64,000 nt of DNA from contig JBIOUG010000095.1 in assembly GCA_044866775.1 (NCBI GenBank), positions 1-64,000 on the forward strand. The letters are read 5' to 3'. Source of the DNA: DASUNQ01 sp044866775. GTDB taxonomy: Bacteria; Acidobacteriota; Thermoanaerobaculia; Multivoradales; UBA5704. Below the pieces are notes generated by a model. The model was not told the DNA's origin and searched no databases. It saw only the letters and a list, made by a program, of their open reading frames with translations. Positions within the stretch are counted from its first letter, which is position 1; each line of letters opens with the position of its first letter. Of this stretch, positions 1-9,650 are shown piece after piece. The position numbers were made by a program, and so were the translations under genes.

Positions 1-18
1 AGGCCCAGGTTGGTGGTG

Positions 19-54
19 CGAAAACGCCCGGGACGTGGCCCGGGCGCTACGTCC
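19..54 (+). repeat. REP-like palindromic element, copy 1
   Basis: A palindromic element built on ACGCCCGGG and CCCGGGCG arms around a short ACGT-containing centre, followed by GCTACGTCC. The reverse complement of 2381-2413 matches it at all but about one position, and two more copies lie at 31560-31649. This copy covers the apparent start of the cytochrome gene at 35, so its bases are read as the first residues of that protein. Confidence 0.8.
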
Positions 55-664
55 TTTCTGCGGCGGGTTGCTGCTCCTGCTCTTGCTCGGCTGCCGGCAG
101 AACATGCACGACCAGGCGAAGTACGAGCCCTACGAGGCGAGCCCGATCTTTGCCGACGGGGCCTCGGCCCGGCCGCTGCCGGCGGGGACGGTGCCGCGCG
201 GTTTCCTGCGCGAGAACGCCGCCTACTACACCGGCGTCGACGCCGGCGGCGCGCTGGTGGCGAGCCTGCCGGTGCCGGTCACCGAGCGGCTCCTGGCGCG
301 CGGGCGCGAGCGCTACGAGATCTTCTGCTCCCCCTGTCACGACCGGGTGGGTACCGGCCGCGGCATGATCGTGCGCCGCGGCTTCACCCAGCCGCCGTCC
401 TTCCACGAGCCGCGGCTCAAGGCCTCGTCGCCGGGCCACTTCGTCAACGTCATGAGCGAGGGCTTCGGCGTCATGCCGAGCTACGCGGCCCAGGTCGCCC
501 CCGCCGACCGCTGGGCGATCGCCGCCTACATCCAGGTGCTGCAGCTCGCGCAGGAGGCGCGGCTCGCCGACCTGCCGCCGGCGGCGCGAAGAGCTGTCGA
601 AGAAGAGCTGACGAGAGCGCCCGGGGCGAAGGCAGGCCCGCGACACGAGGGGGTTCACGAGTGA
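35..664 (+). CDS. actE: Monohaem cytochrome c lipoprotein subunit of alternative complex III (ActE)
   Basis: This looks like the monohaem cytochrome c of alternative complex III, which passes electrons from the quinol-oxidising complex to the oxidase. The N-terminus is a run of leucines ending LLLGC, a lipoprotein signal with Cys near residue 20. One haem site CSPCH lies near residue 100, with a later VMPSYA segment supplying a plausible Met ligand. The GTG at 35 lies inside a palindromic repeat. The frame stays open to the left edge of the window, so the true start may lie upstream. It heads a tight operon running through actF, sco and coxBACD. Product call is firm; the start is not. Confidence 0.82.
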   Translation: MARALRPFCGGLLLLLLLGCRQNMHDQAKYEPYEASPIFADGASARPLPAGTVPRGFLRENAAYYTGVDAGGALVASLPVPVTERLLARGRERYEIFCSPCHDRVGTGRGMIVRRGFTQPPSFHEPRLKASSPGHFVNVMSEGFGVMPSYAAQVAPADRWAIAAYIQVLQLAQEARLADLPPAARRAVEEELTRAPGAKAGPRHEGVHE

Positions 665-677
665 AGGAGCGCCGCTA

Positions 678-1892
678 GTGGACCGCGTCTCGGCGACGAG
701 CTTCGCCGCGCCGGCGGCCGTCGACCGCGTCCAGCGGACGGCGCTCCTGGCGGGCGGCGCCGGCGTCCTCGCCTGCGTCCTCGGCTTCGCGCTCGACCGC
801 GACGTCTTCTTCCGCGCCTGGCTCGTCGGCTGGGTGTTCTGGCTGGGCATCGCCTTGGGCTGCCTGGCGCTCATGATGCTCCACCACCTGACCCGCGGCG
901 CCTGGGGGTTGGTGATGCGGCGGGTGCTCGAGGCGGCGGCGCGCACCCTGCCGGCGCTGGCGCTGCTCTTCCTGCCGCTCGCCTTCGGGCTGCGCAGCCT
1001 CTATCTCTGGGCGCGCCCCGACGTCGTCGCGGCCGACCACCTGCTGCAGGCGAAGGCCGCCTATCTCAACGTGCCGTTCTTCCTCCTCCGGGCCCTCCTC
1101 TACTTCCTGCTCTGGGGGGGCGCCGCCTTCATCCTGTCGCGGCTGTCGCGGCGCCAGGACTCAACCGGCGAGCTTCGCCTGACGCGCCGCATGCAGCTCG
1201 TCGCGGCGCCGGGGCTCGCCATCTACTGCCTGGCCGCGACCTTCGCCTCCGTCGACTGGCTGATGTCGCTCCAGCCGCACTGGTTCTCGACCATCTACGG
1301 CGTCTACTTCGTCGCCGGGCACGCCCTTGCGGCGCTCGCCTTCCTGATCCTGGCGGCGCTCTATCTCTCCGCGCGCGAGCCGCTCGCCGGGGTGATCGCG
1401 CCCCAGCACTTCCACGACTACGGCAAGCTGATGCTCGCCTTCGTCATGCTCTGGACCTACTTCTCCTTCTCCCAGTTCCTCATCATCTGGTCGGGGAACC
1501 TGCCGGAGGAGCTGACCTTCTACGTCGCGCGCACGCGCCACGGCTGGCAGTGGGTCGCCCTGGCGCTGGTGGTGTTCCACTTCGCGCTGCCCTTCGTGCT
1601 TCTGCTCTCCCGCGACCTGAAGCGCCGGCCGCAGCGGCTGGCGGCGGTGGCGCTCGGCATGCTGGTCATCCGCTGGGTGGACCTGGTCTGGCAGGTCGAG
1701 CCGGCGTTCAGCCCCGAGTCGTTCTCCTTCCACTGGCTCTACCTCGCGGCGCCGGTGGCGGTGGGCGGCCTCTGGGTGGCGGCCTGGATCGCCGAGCTCA
1801 AGAAGCTGCCGCTCCTCCCCCTCCGCGACCCCTGGCTCGACGACGCGCTGAGGCGGCCGGGAAGCTACGCCGGAGGGCCGGGCGGTGAGTGA
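678..1892 (+). CDS. actF: Alternative complex III quinone-binding membrane subunit ActF
   Basis: A 404-aa polytopic membrane protein of the ActF (second NrfD-like) type, expected to form part of the quinol site and proton path of alternative complex III. About ten hydrophobic helices are visible. The segments AGHALAALAF and DYGKLMLAFVMLWTYF near the middle, followed by FSQFLIIWSGNLPEE, are typical of this family. The start is a GTG 13 nt after actE. The end overlaps the next gene, which begins GTG at 1885, so translation is probably coupled. Position between a cytochrome c lipoprotein and oxidase genes fits the usual act-cox order, with actA-D expected upstream of the window. Confidence 0.87.
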   Translation: MDRVSATSFAAPAAVDRVQRTALLAGGAGVLACVLGFALDRDVFFRAWLVGWVFWLGIALGCLALMMLHHLTRGAWGLVMRRVLEAAARTLPALALLFLPLAFGLRSLYLWARPDVVAADHLLQAKAAYLNVPFFLLRALLYFLLWGGAAFILSRLSRRQDSTGELRLTRRMQLVAAPGLAIYCLAATFASVDWLMSLQPHWFSTIYGVYFVAGHALAALAFLILAALYLSAREPLAGVIAPQHFHDYGKLMLAFVMLWTYFSFSQFLIIWSGNLPEELTFYVARTRHGWQWVALALVVFHFALPFVLLLSRDLKRRPQRLAAVALGMLVIRWVDLVWQVEPAFSPESFSFHWLYLAAPVAVGGLWVAAWIAELKKLPLLPLRDPWLDDALRRPGSYAGGPGGE

Positions 1893-2355
1893 GCGCACCC
1901 TGCGCCGTCCCGACCAGGGGGAGGGGACGGGGCCCGAGGCCTTCGATCACGACGTCCATCTGCGGCCCGTGCTGGGCATCGCCGGGGCGCTCTTCGGGGC
2001 GATGGCGCTCGTCGCGCTGCTGATGTGGTGGATGGTCGCCGGCTTCGAGAGCTTCGACGAGCGCCGCGACCCCGAGCCGACGCCGATCGAGCGCCAGGTG
2101 GAGTCCCCGGGCGAGCCGCCGGCGCCGCGCCTGCAGGACGCGCCGGCGCACGACCTCGGCCTCATGCGCGAGGAGGAGGACGAGCGGCTCGACCACGCGG
2201 CCTGGGTCGACCGGGCGCAGGGGACGGTGCGCATCCCGATCGACCTGGCGATCGAGGCCTACGTCGCCGGCGCGCGCCCCCGGGCCGGGGCGGTCCCGCC
2301 GCCGGCCGCGCCGGCAGGCGCGGCGCAGCCGCCGACGGAGGCGCCGCCGCCATGA
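1885..2355 (+). CDS. Small membrane-anchored protein of the act-cox operon
   Basis: I do not recognise this 156-aa protein as a named family. It has a charged N-terminus, one hydrophobic helix at about residues 32-53 and a Pro/Ala-rich tail. A conserved-looking segment, AQGTVRIPIDLAIE, resembles the cytochrome oxidase-linked motif in which 'GxVRIPIDRAM' precedes a short linker in small proteins near SCO genes. It overlaps actF by 8 nt and its stop overlaps the sco start as ATGA, so it belongs to the same translationally coupled unit. A role in assembly or as an accessory subunit of the supercomplex is an inference from position. Confidence 0.72.
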   Translation: MSERTLRRPDQGEGTGPEAFDHDVHLRPVLGIAGALFGAMALVALLMWWMVAGFESFDERRDPEPTPIERQVESPGEPPAPRLQDAPAHDLGLMREEEDERLDHAAWVDRAQGTVRIPIDLAIEAYVAGARPRAGAVPPPAAPAGAAQPPTEAPPP

Positions 2356-3290
2356 GTGGGCTCATCTCCGTCCTGCCGTGCGTAGCGCCCGGGCTACGTC
2401 CCGGGCGTTTTCGGAACCCCGACGCTGCAGCGACCGCGAGCGCAGCGAAAGATCCGGGTAGGGAGAAGCAGCGACTTCCGGCGCTCGCCGTGGCTCTGTT
2501 CCTTGTCGCCGTTCCTGGAATGGGGCAGATGCCGAGCGCCGGCACCGCGCCTGCGTCCGTCAACCCCCTACCCGAAGTTGGTTACGACCAGCGCCTGGGT
2601 CAGCAACTGCCCGTGGACGTCGCCTTGCGGGACGAGACCGGCGGCGACGTCCGGCTCGGCGAGCTGTTGCACGGCCGCCCGGCCGTCCTCGTCTTCGCCT
2701 ACTACCACTGCCCGATGCTCTGCACGCTGGTGCTCGAAGGCGTGGCGTCGGCTTTGAAGCCGCTCGCCTTCGCCCCCGGGCGCGAGCTCGAGGTGGTGGT
2801 GGTGAGCATCGACCCGCGCGAGACCCCGGCGCAGGCGGCGGAGGCGAAGAGCCGCATCGTGGCGCGCTACGGCCGCCCGGAGACCGCCGCGGGCTGGCAC
2901 TTCACGACCGCCGAGCCGGCGACGATCGCGGCGCTCACCCGCGCCGCCGGCTTCCGCTATCGCCACCTGCCCGAGCGCGACGAGTACGCCCACGCCGCCG
3001 GCCTGGTGGTGCTGACGCCCGGAGGGCGGATCGCGCGCTACCTCTTCGGCCTCGAGTTCCCGCCGCGCGACCTGCGGCTGGCGCTCGTCGAGGCGGCGCA
3101 GGGCGAGATCGGGTCGGTCGTCGACCAGGTCCTCCTCTACTGCTTCCACTACGACCCGGCGACCGGCCGCTACAGCGCCACGGTGATGAACCTGGTGCGG
3201 CTGGGCGGCATCGCGACCGTCGCCGGCCTCGCCGCCTTCATGGGCCTCGCGCGGCGGAAGACCCCCGTCCGGAAAGGGAGCCAGCCCTAG
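2352..3290 (+). CDS. SCO1/SenC-type copper chaperone for cytochrome oxidase
   Basis: A thioredoxin-fold copper chaperone that helps assemble the CuA centre of the oxidase encoded just downstream. The copper motif is visible as YYHCPMLC (C-x3-C) near residue 121, and the distal His is expected in the region around DEYAHAAG. A C-terminal hydrophobic helix, GGIATVAGLAAFMGLA, ends in RRK and may anchor the protein. The ATG at 2352 overlaps the preceding stop. The first 45 or so residues include the translation of palindromic repeat copy 2 and come before a hydrophobic stretch that looks like the real signal sequence, so a later GTG near 2490 is an alternative start. Confidence 0.88.
   Translation: MSGLISVLPCVAPGLRPGRFRNPDAAATASAAKDPGREKQRLPALAVALFLVAVPGMGQMPSAGTAPASVNPLPEVGYDQRLGQQLPVDVALRDETGGDVRLGELLHGRPAVLVFAYYHCPMLCTLVLEGVASALKPLAFAPGRELEVVVVSIDPRETPAQAAEAKSRIVARYGRPETAAGWHFTTAEPATIAALTRAAGFRYRHLPERDEYAHAAGLVVLTPGGRIARYLFGLEFPPRDLRLALVEAAQGEIGSVVDQVLLYCFHYDPATGRYSATVMNLVRLGGIATVAGLAAFMGLARRKTPVRKGSQP
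2381..2413 (-). repeat. REP-like palindromic element, copy 2 (inverted)
   Basis: Read on the minus strand this matches bases 19-51 with about one difference. It sits between the ATG of the sco reading frame and its hydrophobic signal segment, so it either extends the protein in frame or shows that translation starts later. Confidence 0.8.
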
Positions 3291-3293
3291 CCC

Positions 3294-4289
3294 ATGGTCG
3301 AGCAGCTCCCTCTCTTCCCCGAGGCGGCCTCGAGCCTCGCCCGCGAGGTCGACGCCCTCTTCATCGTCTGGTCGCTGGTCAGCGCCTTCTTCACGCTCCT
3401 CATCGCCGGGCTGATCCTCTACTTCATGGTCAAGTACCGGCGGCGCGGCGAGCACGAGGTGGGGCTCGCCGAGCGCGCGCCGTACTGGCTGGAGATCATG
3501 TGGTCGGTGGTGCCGCTGGTCATCTGCCTCGCCATGTTCGGCTGGGGCGCGCGGCTCTTCTTCCAGCTCTACCGGCCGCCGGCCGACGCCGTCCAGTACT
3601 GGGTCGTCGGCAAGCAGTGGATGTGGAAGTTCCAGCACCCGGAAGGCAACCGCGAGATCAACCACCTGCGGGTGCCGGTGGGGCGCGCGATCGTGCTCAA
3701 GATGATCTCCGAGGACGTCATCCACAGCTTCTACGTCCCCGCCTTCCGCACCAAGCAGGACGTCCTGCCGGGCCGCTACACCAACGTCTGGTTCCGCGCC
3801 GCCAAGCCCGGCGTCTACAAGCTCTTCTGCGCCGAGTACTGCGGCGCCGAGCACTCGCGGATGATCGGCAGCGTCATCGCCCTGCCGCCGCAGGAGTACG
3901 AGCAGTGGCTCGCCGGCGGCGCGCCGGGGCGCTCGATGGCCGCCTCCGGCGCCGCCCTCTTCCAGAACCTCGCCTGCGACACCTGCCATCGGCCGGGACC
4001 GGCGGGCCGGGCGGCGCGCGCGCCGGCCTTGGAAGGGCTGTTCGGCAGCCGGGTGGCGCTGGCCGGCGGCCAGACCCTGGTGGCCGACGAGAACTACGTG
4101 CGGGAGTCGATCCTGCAGCCGCAGACGAAGGTGGTCGAGGGCTGGAACCCGATCATGCCCACCTACCAGGGGCAGGTCACCGAGGAGCAGGTGAGCCAGC
4201 TCCTCGCCTACATCAAGTCGCTCGGCACCAGCGCGACCGGGGCCGCCGCCGCGCCCGCCGCGCCGAGCGCCGGCGAGGCCGGAGACTGA
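3294..4289 (+). CDS. coxB: Cytochrome c oxidase subunit II with fused cytochrome c (caa3 type)
   Basis: Subunit II takes electrons into the oxidase through CuA. Two N-terminal membrane helices (about residues 22-46 and 65-90) are followed by a cupredoxin domain. The CuA ligands are HSFYVP and CAEYCGAEHSRM (near residues 144 and 182-193). A C-terminal cytochrome c domain carries CDTCH near residue 225 and an axial Met in IMPTY, which defines a caa3-type subunit. The tail is Ala-rich. The ATG lies 3 nt after the sco stop and the gene is 7 nt from coxA, placing it inside the operon. Confidence 0.95.
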   Translation: MVEQLPLFPEAASSLAREVDALFIVWSLVSAFFTLLIAGLILYFMVKYRRRGEHEVGLAERAPYWLEIMWSVVPLVICLAMFGWGARLFFQLYRPPADAVQYWVVGKQWMWKFQHPEGNREINHLRVPVGRAIVLKMISEDVIHSFYVPAFRTKQDVLPGRYTNVWFRAAKPGVYKLFCAEYCGAEHSRMIGSVIALPPQEYEQWLAGGAPGRSMAASGAALFQNLACDTCHRPGPAGRAARAPALEGLFGSRVALAGGQTLVADENYVRESILQPQTKVVEGWNPIMPTYQGQVTEEQVSQLLAYIKSLGTSATGAAAAPAAPSAGEAGD

Positions 4290-4296
4290 GGACGTC

Positions 4297-5959
4297 ATGG
4301 AACCCACCCGCGACATCGCCCTCGGCCAGCCCAACTACCTGAACGCCGGCTACGGCCCGCGCTCGTGGCTGCTGACCCGCGACCACAAGCGGATCGCGAT
4401 CCTCTACCTGCTCTCGGTCACCGTGTTCTTCTTCCTCGGCGGGCTCTTCGCCCTGCTGGTGCGGCTCGAGCTCCTCACCCCGCCCGGCGACCTGGTGCAG
4501 CCGGACACCTACAACCGGCTCTTCACCATGCACGGCGTGGTGATGGTCTTCTTCTTCCTCATCCCGGCGATCCCGGCGGTGCTCGGGAACTTCCTGATCC
4601 CGATCATGATCGGCGCCCGCGACCTCGCCTTCCCGCGCATCAACCTGGCGAGCTGGTACATCTACGTGCTGGGCGGCCTCTTCACCCTCTGGTCGGTGAT
4701 CCAGGGCGGCGTCGACACCGGCTGGACCTTCTACACCCCGTACTCGACGAGCTTCTCCAACACCTACGTCGTCTCGACGGCGCTCGGCATCTTCATCACC
4801 GGCTTCTCGTCGATCTTCACCGGCCTCAACTTCATCGTCACCATCCACCGCATGCGGGCGCCGGGGCTCACCTGGTTCCGGCTGCCGCTCTTCGTCTGGG
4901 CGCACTACGCGACGAGCCTCATCTTCATCCTCGGCACGCCGGTCATCGCCGTCACCGTCCTGATGGTGGCGCTCGAGCGGGTCCTCCACCTCGGCATCTT
5001 CGATCCGGCGCTCGGCGGCGACCCGGTCCTGTTCCAGCACCTCTTCTGGTTCTACTCCCACCCGGCGGTCTACATCATGATCCTGCCGGCCATGGGGGTG
5101 ATCAGCGAGCTGGTGGCGGCCTTCTCGCGCAAGCGCATCTTCGGCTACCGCTGGGTCGCCTACGCCTCGATCGGCCTCGCGGTGCTCGGCTTCCTGGTCT
5201 GGGGACACCACCTCTTCGTCTCCGGCCAGTCGCTCTACGCCGCGACGATCTTCTCGGTGCTCTCGATGCTGGTGGCGATCCCCTCGGCGGTGAAGGTCTT
5301 CAACTGGACCGCCACCCTCTACGAGGCGTCGATCTCCTACGAGACGCCGATGCTCTACGCCCTGGGGTTCATCGGCCTCTTCACGATCGGCGGCCTGACC
5401 GGGGTGATGCTCGCCACCCTGGGCTTCGACGTCCACGTCCACGACACCTACTTCGTGGTGGCGCACTTCCACTACATCATGGTCGGCGGCACCATCATGG
5501 GGTACCTGGGCGGCCTCCATTACTGGTGGCCGAAGATCGCCGGGCGCCTCTACCCGATCTTCCTCTCGCGCCTCGCGGCGCTGCTCGTCTTCGTCGGCTT
5601 CAACTTGACGTTCTTCCCGCAGTTCGTCCTCGGCTATCTCGGCATGCCGCGCCGCTACTGGTCCTACCCCGACGAGTTCCAGGTGCTCAACGTGATGTCG
5701 ACCGCCGGCGCCTCGATCCTCGGCGTCGGCTACGTCATCCCGATGGCCTACTTCCTCTGGTCGATGCGCTACGGCAAGGCGGCGACGGCCAACCCCTGGG
5801 GCGCCGTCGGGCTCGAGTGGGAGACCAGCTCGCCGCCGCCGACCGAGAACTTCCTGCTGCCGCCGGTCGTCGACCACGGGCCGTACGACTACGGCGTCGG
5901 CTACAAGGGAGACTCCGAGGAGAAGCCGCGGACGCCGCCGCAGGCGCAGGAGGCGCACG

Positions 5960-5967
<8 letters not shown>
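4297..5967 (+). CDS. coxA: Haem-copper oxidase subunit I (caa3 type, A2-like)
   Basis: The catalytic subunit reduces O2 to water and pumps protons. Haem and copper ligands are visible in TMHGVVMVFF, FYSHPAVYIM, WGHHLFVSG and VAHFHYIMVGG. The glutamate found in HPEVY of A1 enzymes is replaced by Ala, and the YSHPxV motif characteristic of A2-type oxidases such as those of Thermus and Rhodothermus is present. At 556 aa with about 12 helices it has normal length and no fused subunit III. The stop overlaps the GTG of coxC. Confidence 0.96.
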
Positions 5968-6633
<666 letters not shown>

Positions 6634-6637
<4 letters not shown>

Positions 6638-6936
6638 GCGCCGACCACGCCCCCTCCCGCGGCGTCTACTTCGCGGTCTTCGGCGCCCTCATGGCGCTGA
6701 CCGCGATCACCTACGGGGTGGCGACCCTCGATCTCGGCCCGTTCAACGACGTCGTGGCGCTCACCGTGGCGGTGACCAAGGCGGTGCTGGTCATCCTCTT
6801 CTTCATGCACGTCCGCCACAGCACCCGCATGACGAAGCTGACCGTGGTCGCGGGGTTCTTCTTCCTCGGCATCATGCTGGCGCTGACGCTCGCGGACTAC
6901 CTGACGCGGGGGGCGCAGGGGATCCTCGGGAAGTAG
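6634..6936 (+). CDS. coxD: Cytochrome c oxidase subunit IV (CoxD/CtaF-like)
   Basis: A 100-aa protein with three hydrophobic helices and the segment VTKAVLVILFFMHVRHS, typical of prokaryotic subunit IV. The ATG overlaps the coxC stop. It is the last gene of the act-cox operon; the next gene starts 38 nt later and has an unrelated function. Confidence 0.9.
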
Positions 6937-6974
6937 GCGGGCGGCGGCGCAGCGTGCGCGGACACTGACGGGCG

Positions 6975-7562
6975 ATGCGCGCCAACGAGACTCTCCTCGA
7001 CCTCTTCCTCGAGCTCCAGCTCCTCGACCGCATCCCGCGCAGCGGCTTCGTGCTGCGCGGCGTCGCCTCCCCGGAGAGCGTCACCGAGCACTCCTGGCAC
7101 GTGCTGTTCCTGGTCTGGGCGCTGGGCGCCGAGGTCCCGGAGGTGGACCTCCCGCGCGCGGTCGAGATCGCCCTGGTCCACGACCTCGCCGAGCTGCGCA
7201 TCGGCGACCTGCCACGCACCGCCGCGCGCTACTTCCCGGAAGGGGCCAAGAGAGGCGCCGAGACCGCCGCCATCGACGAGATCCTGGCCCCCCTCCCGGA
7301 GCGCGCCCGCAGCCTCTACCGCGACTACCTCGAGGGCAAGAGCCCCGAGGCCCGCCTGGTGAAGGCCTGCGACAAGCTCCAGCTCATGCTCAAGGTGGCG
7401 GTCTACGAGCGCTGGGGCACCGGCGCGCTCGCGGAGTTCTGGGACAACCCGGACAACTTCCCCGACCCGGCGTTCCCGCCGGTGCGCGCGCTCTTCGAGG
7501 AGCTCCTCCGCCGGCGCCGGCAGGAGCCGGAACGGCTGGATCCGCTGACGGAAGATCGGTAG
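6975..7562 (+). CDS. HD-domain phosphohydrolase, HDDC2/YfbR-like
   Basis: A 195-aa HD-superfamily protein resembling 5'-deoxynucleotidases of the HDDC2/YfbR group. The metal ligands are visible as EHSWH (near residue 39), VHDLAELRIGDL (near residue 70) and KACDKLQLM (near residue 135). The likely reaction is hydrolysis of (deoxy)nucleoside monophosphates using a divalent metal. It follows coxD on the same strand and could be read through from that operon. The exact substrate cannot be told from sequence. Confidence 0.85.
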   Translation: MRANETLLDLFLELQLLDRIPRSGFVLRGVASPESVTEHSWHVLFLVWALGAEVPEVDLPRAVEIALVHDLAELRIGDLPRTAARYFPEGAKRGAETAAIDEILAPLPERARSLYRDYLEGKSPEARLVKACDKLQLMLKVAVYERWGTGALAEFWDNPDNFPDPAFPPVRALFEELLRRRRQEPERLDPLTEDR

Positions 7563-7660
7563 AACGACTCGCTCGCGCCGGGCGCCGCCGGCCTTAGCGG
7601 CTCACGCGCACCGTCCGGCCGTTGAGCGGCTGCACCGCGCGGGCGCGGCCCGACTGCCAG

Positions 7661-7920
7661 TTAGGCGAGCGGCGCGATCTTGCCCGGGACCTCGTGGTGC
7701 CGAGCTCGCTGCCAGCACAAGCGGAGCTCGCCGCGATGGAGAGACGCCCACTCGATGACTAGGCCAGGGCGCGCCCGGGGAGATCGCCTTGCAAAAGCGC
7801 CAGGTTCTCGATTCCCACGACCGCCCGGTGCTCGGCGTACTCGACGTGGAAGTGCGGCGGCTCGTGCTCCCGGTAGAACATGCGGATCACGAGGCCGTAG
7901 AAGCGCGCGATCTCAGGCAC
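7661..7920 (-). pseudogene. DUF4160 protein broken by a single-base frameshift
   Basis: The N-terminal part, starting GTG at 7920, reads VPEIARFYGLVIRMFYREH and PPHFHVEYAEH, the hallmark of the small DUF4160 family. It stops at TAG near 7760 after GRALA. One base over, the expected continuation LVIEWASLHRGELRLCW and HHEVPGKIAPLA runs to TAA at 7661. One missing C restores the full protein of about 86 aa. DUF4160 genes are commonly paired with DUF2442 genes in toxin-antitoxin-like pairs, and the partner overlaps by 8 nt. A sequencing error is possible. Confidence 0.85.
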
Positions 7921-8197
7921 GCGCGTTTGCGGTCGCCAGGCCCGGCCAGAGGTCCTCGGGCCGCTGCCCGGTGATCTCGAGGTACAGGCTGTCGGGGCAG
8001 AGCTCGATGTCTTCGCTCCAGGCGATCGAGTCTCCCGGGCCGATGGTGACGGCCTCGAAGGTCCCCGGCTGCTCCCAGGCCGCGAAGACTCCCTTGCCGG
8101 CGAGGTCCGAGAGGTCAATCTCCCCCTCGACCCCGTCGTCATAGCGCAGCCAGATGCGGTAGTTGGGAAGCGGACGGACGGCGACAGGGCGTGGCAT
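7913..8197 (-). CDS. DUF2442 protein, partner of DUF4160
   Basis: A 94-aa protein of the DUF2442 family, recognised by VRPLPNYRIWLRYDDGVEG, the DLSDLAGKGVF segment and a C-terminal IELCPDSLYLEITG. It is intact although its partner is frameshifted. The ATG at 8197 was chosen because the family begins just before this point; a -10-like TATGAT lies at 8217-8222 on the minus strand. Function is unproven; the family is often treated as an antitoxin-like partner. Confidence 0.82.
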   Translation of the reverse strand: MPRPVAVRPLPNYRIWLRYDDGVEGEIDLSDLAGKGVFAAWEQPGTFEAVTIGPGDSIAWSEDIELCPDSLYLEITGQRPEDLWPGLATANARA

Positions 8198-8274
8198 GTG
8201 AGTCGCTCCAGCTAGGATCATAGCCTGCTCCGCGTCCAGCGAGCCTCCCCACCGGTGACTGAGAAGACGCTCAA

Positions 8275-9487
8275 TCACCCGACAGCCCTGAGGGTCGGCG
8301 GCGTCGTGTCGGCCACCTCGGCCACGGCGAAGGCGCCGCCCGCGAAGCCGCAGCCGTCGGCGGCGGTGACGTCGAAGCGCACGGTGGCCGGGCCGCCGGC
8401 CAGGTTCGCGACCAGGGCGCTCCCCTCGATCTCGACCGTCCGGCCGTCCACCTGCTGGGCGACGAAGGCGAGGTTCGACAGGTCGGCGCGGCCGTCCACG
8501 ATGGCGGCCGCGACCTCGACGTCTCCGGCGGCGACCGAGCAGTCGTCGGTGACGGTCGCGGTGAAGGTCACCGCGAGCTGGTATGCCGCGTCGACCTCGC
8601 CGCCCTCTGCGCTCGCCGCGACCTCGGGCGCGCCGGCGACGACGAGGAAGTCGGCGTTCGAGATGTCGAAGAAGATGTTGTCCACGGCCGAGACGCGGAT
8701 CCGCGCCGCGGCGGTCTCCTCGCAGGGCAGGACGACCGCGTGCGGCCCGTCGTTGGCCACGCCAGGCGCCAGCGGGTCGTAGGTGAACCCGCCGTCGCTG
8801 GAGAGCGCGATGTCGACCAGGTCCGCGATCGCGCCGCCGCCGACCTCCCACCTGACCTCCTCCGTGCAGCCCGCCCCGAGCTCGACGAAGCTGTTGGGGC
8901 TGGTGACGCGGAAGGGATCGCCCTCGACGGCGATCTCGACCGTGTCGTAATCGACGCCGCCGCCGTCCTGCCGCTGGTCGCGCGCGGTCAGGCGGAAGGT
9001 GAGGGGATCGCCGACGCGGTCGACCTGCGGCAGCAGATCGCCCAGCGTCGTGGTGTTGCCGATGATGTCGCTGAGCTGCGGGAAGGTGCGCGCCGGGCTC
9101 GCCGCCGGCGGGAACGAGCCGAACAGCGCGCCGCAGCCGGGATCAGTGCCGGGCAGGAACTGGCCGGGCGCCAGGTCGAACTGCTCCCAGGCGTAGGTCA
9201 GGGTGTCGGCCTCGGGATCGTCGGCCGAGCCGGTGAGGACGAAGGGCGTGTCGCGCGGGATCGTGGAGTCGGCCCCGGCGTCGACCTCGGGCGCGGAGTT
9301 GCCGGTCGCGCCGGCGACGGCGCAGGCGTTGCCGCCGCCGCTCGTGACGTAGGCGACGATCTGGTCGAAGCTGCGGGTGTGGAAGTAGGTGTCCATCGTC
9401 GTGGTCTGGATGTTGTTGGCGGCACCGCAGGTGCCCGAGCGGCGACATCAGGGCGAGGAGCGGGAGCAGGTGCGAGAGCGAGGGCAT
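8275..9487 (-). pseudogene. Remnant of a secreted metallopeptidase with PKD-like domains
   Basis: A strong Shine-Dalgarno (AAGGAGG) precedes ATG at 9487 and a signal-peptide start, MPSLSHLLPLLALMSPLG. After this the sense reading jumps frame to CGAANNIQTTTMDTYFHTRS, which looks like the late part of a secreted M12/M43-type metalloprotease after its catalytic domain. Cadherin/PKD-like repeats follow, including NSAPEVDAGADS and DADTLTYAWE-like segments. The zinc site HExxHxxGxxH is absent, and the protein ends abruptly after DTTPPTLRAVG. The middle and the C-terminus appear deleted. The family assignment is from the style of the remaining domains and is moderate. Confidence 0.6.
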
Positions 9488-9650
9488 GGGTTCCTCCTTG
9501 AGGGTGGCGGGTGCCGAGGCTGGCCTGGGTGGCCTCGGCCGACACTCAGGAGGTAAGTCGGAAGGCAGAGCCTCGACCCGCCAACCGGCACTCATGCTCG
9601 TGAGACGGGCGGGAGCGTCTTCGCTTACAGCGTGCGCAGCTTCAAGACTC

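Noticed and set aside
7563..7660. Possible 3' end of a minus-strand gene (reading ending VQPLNGRTVRVSR)
   Set aside because: The reading is too short and has no upstream continuation, since the DUF4160 gene occupies that side.
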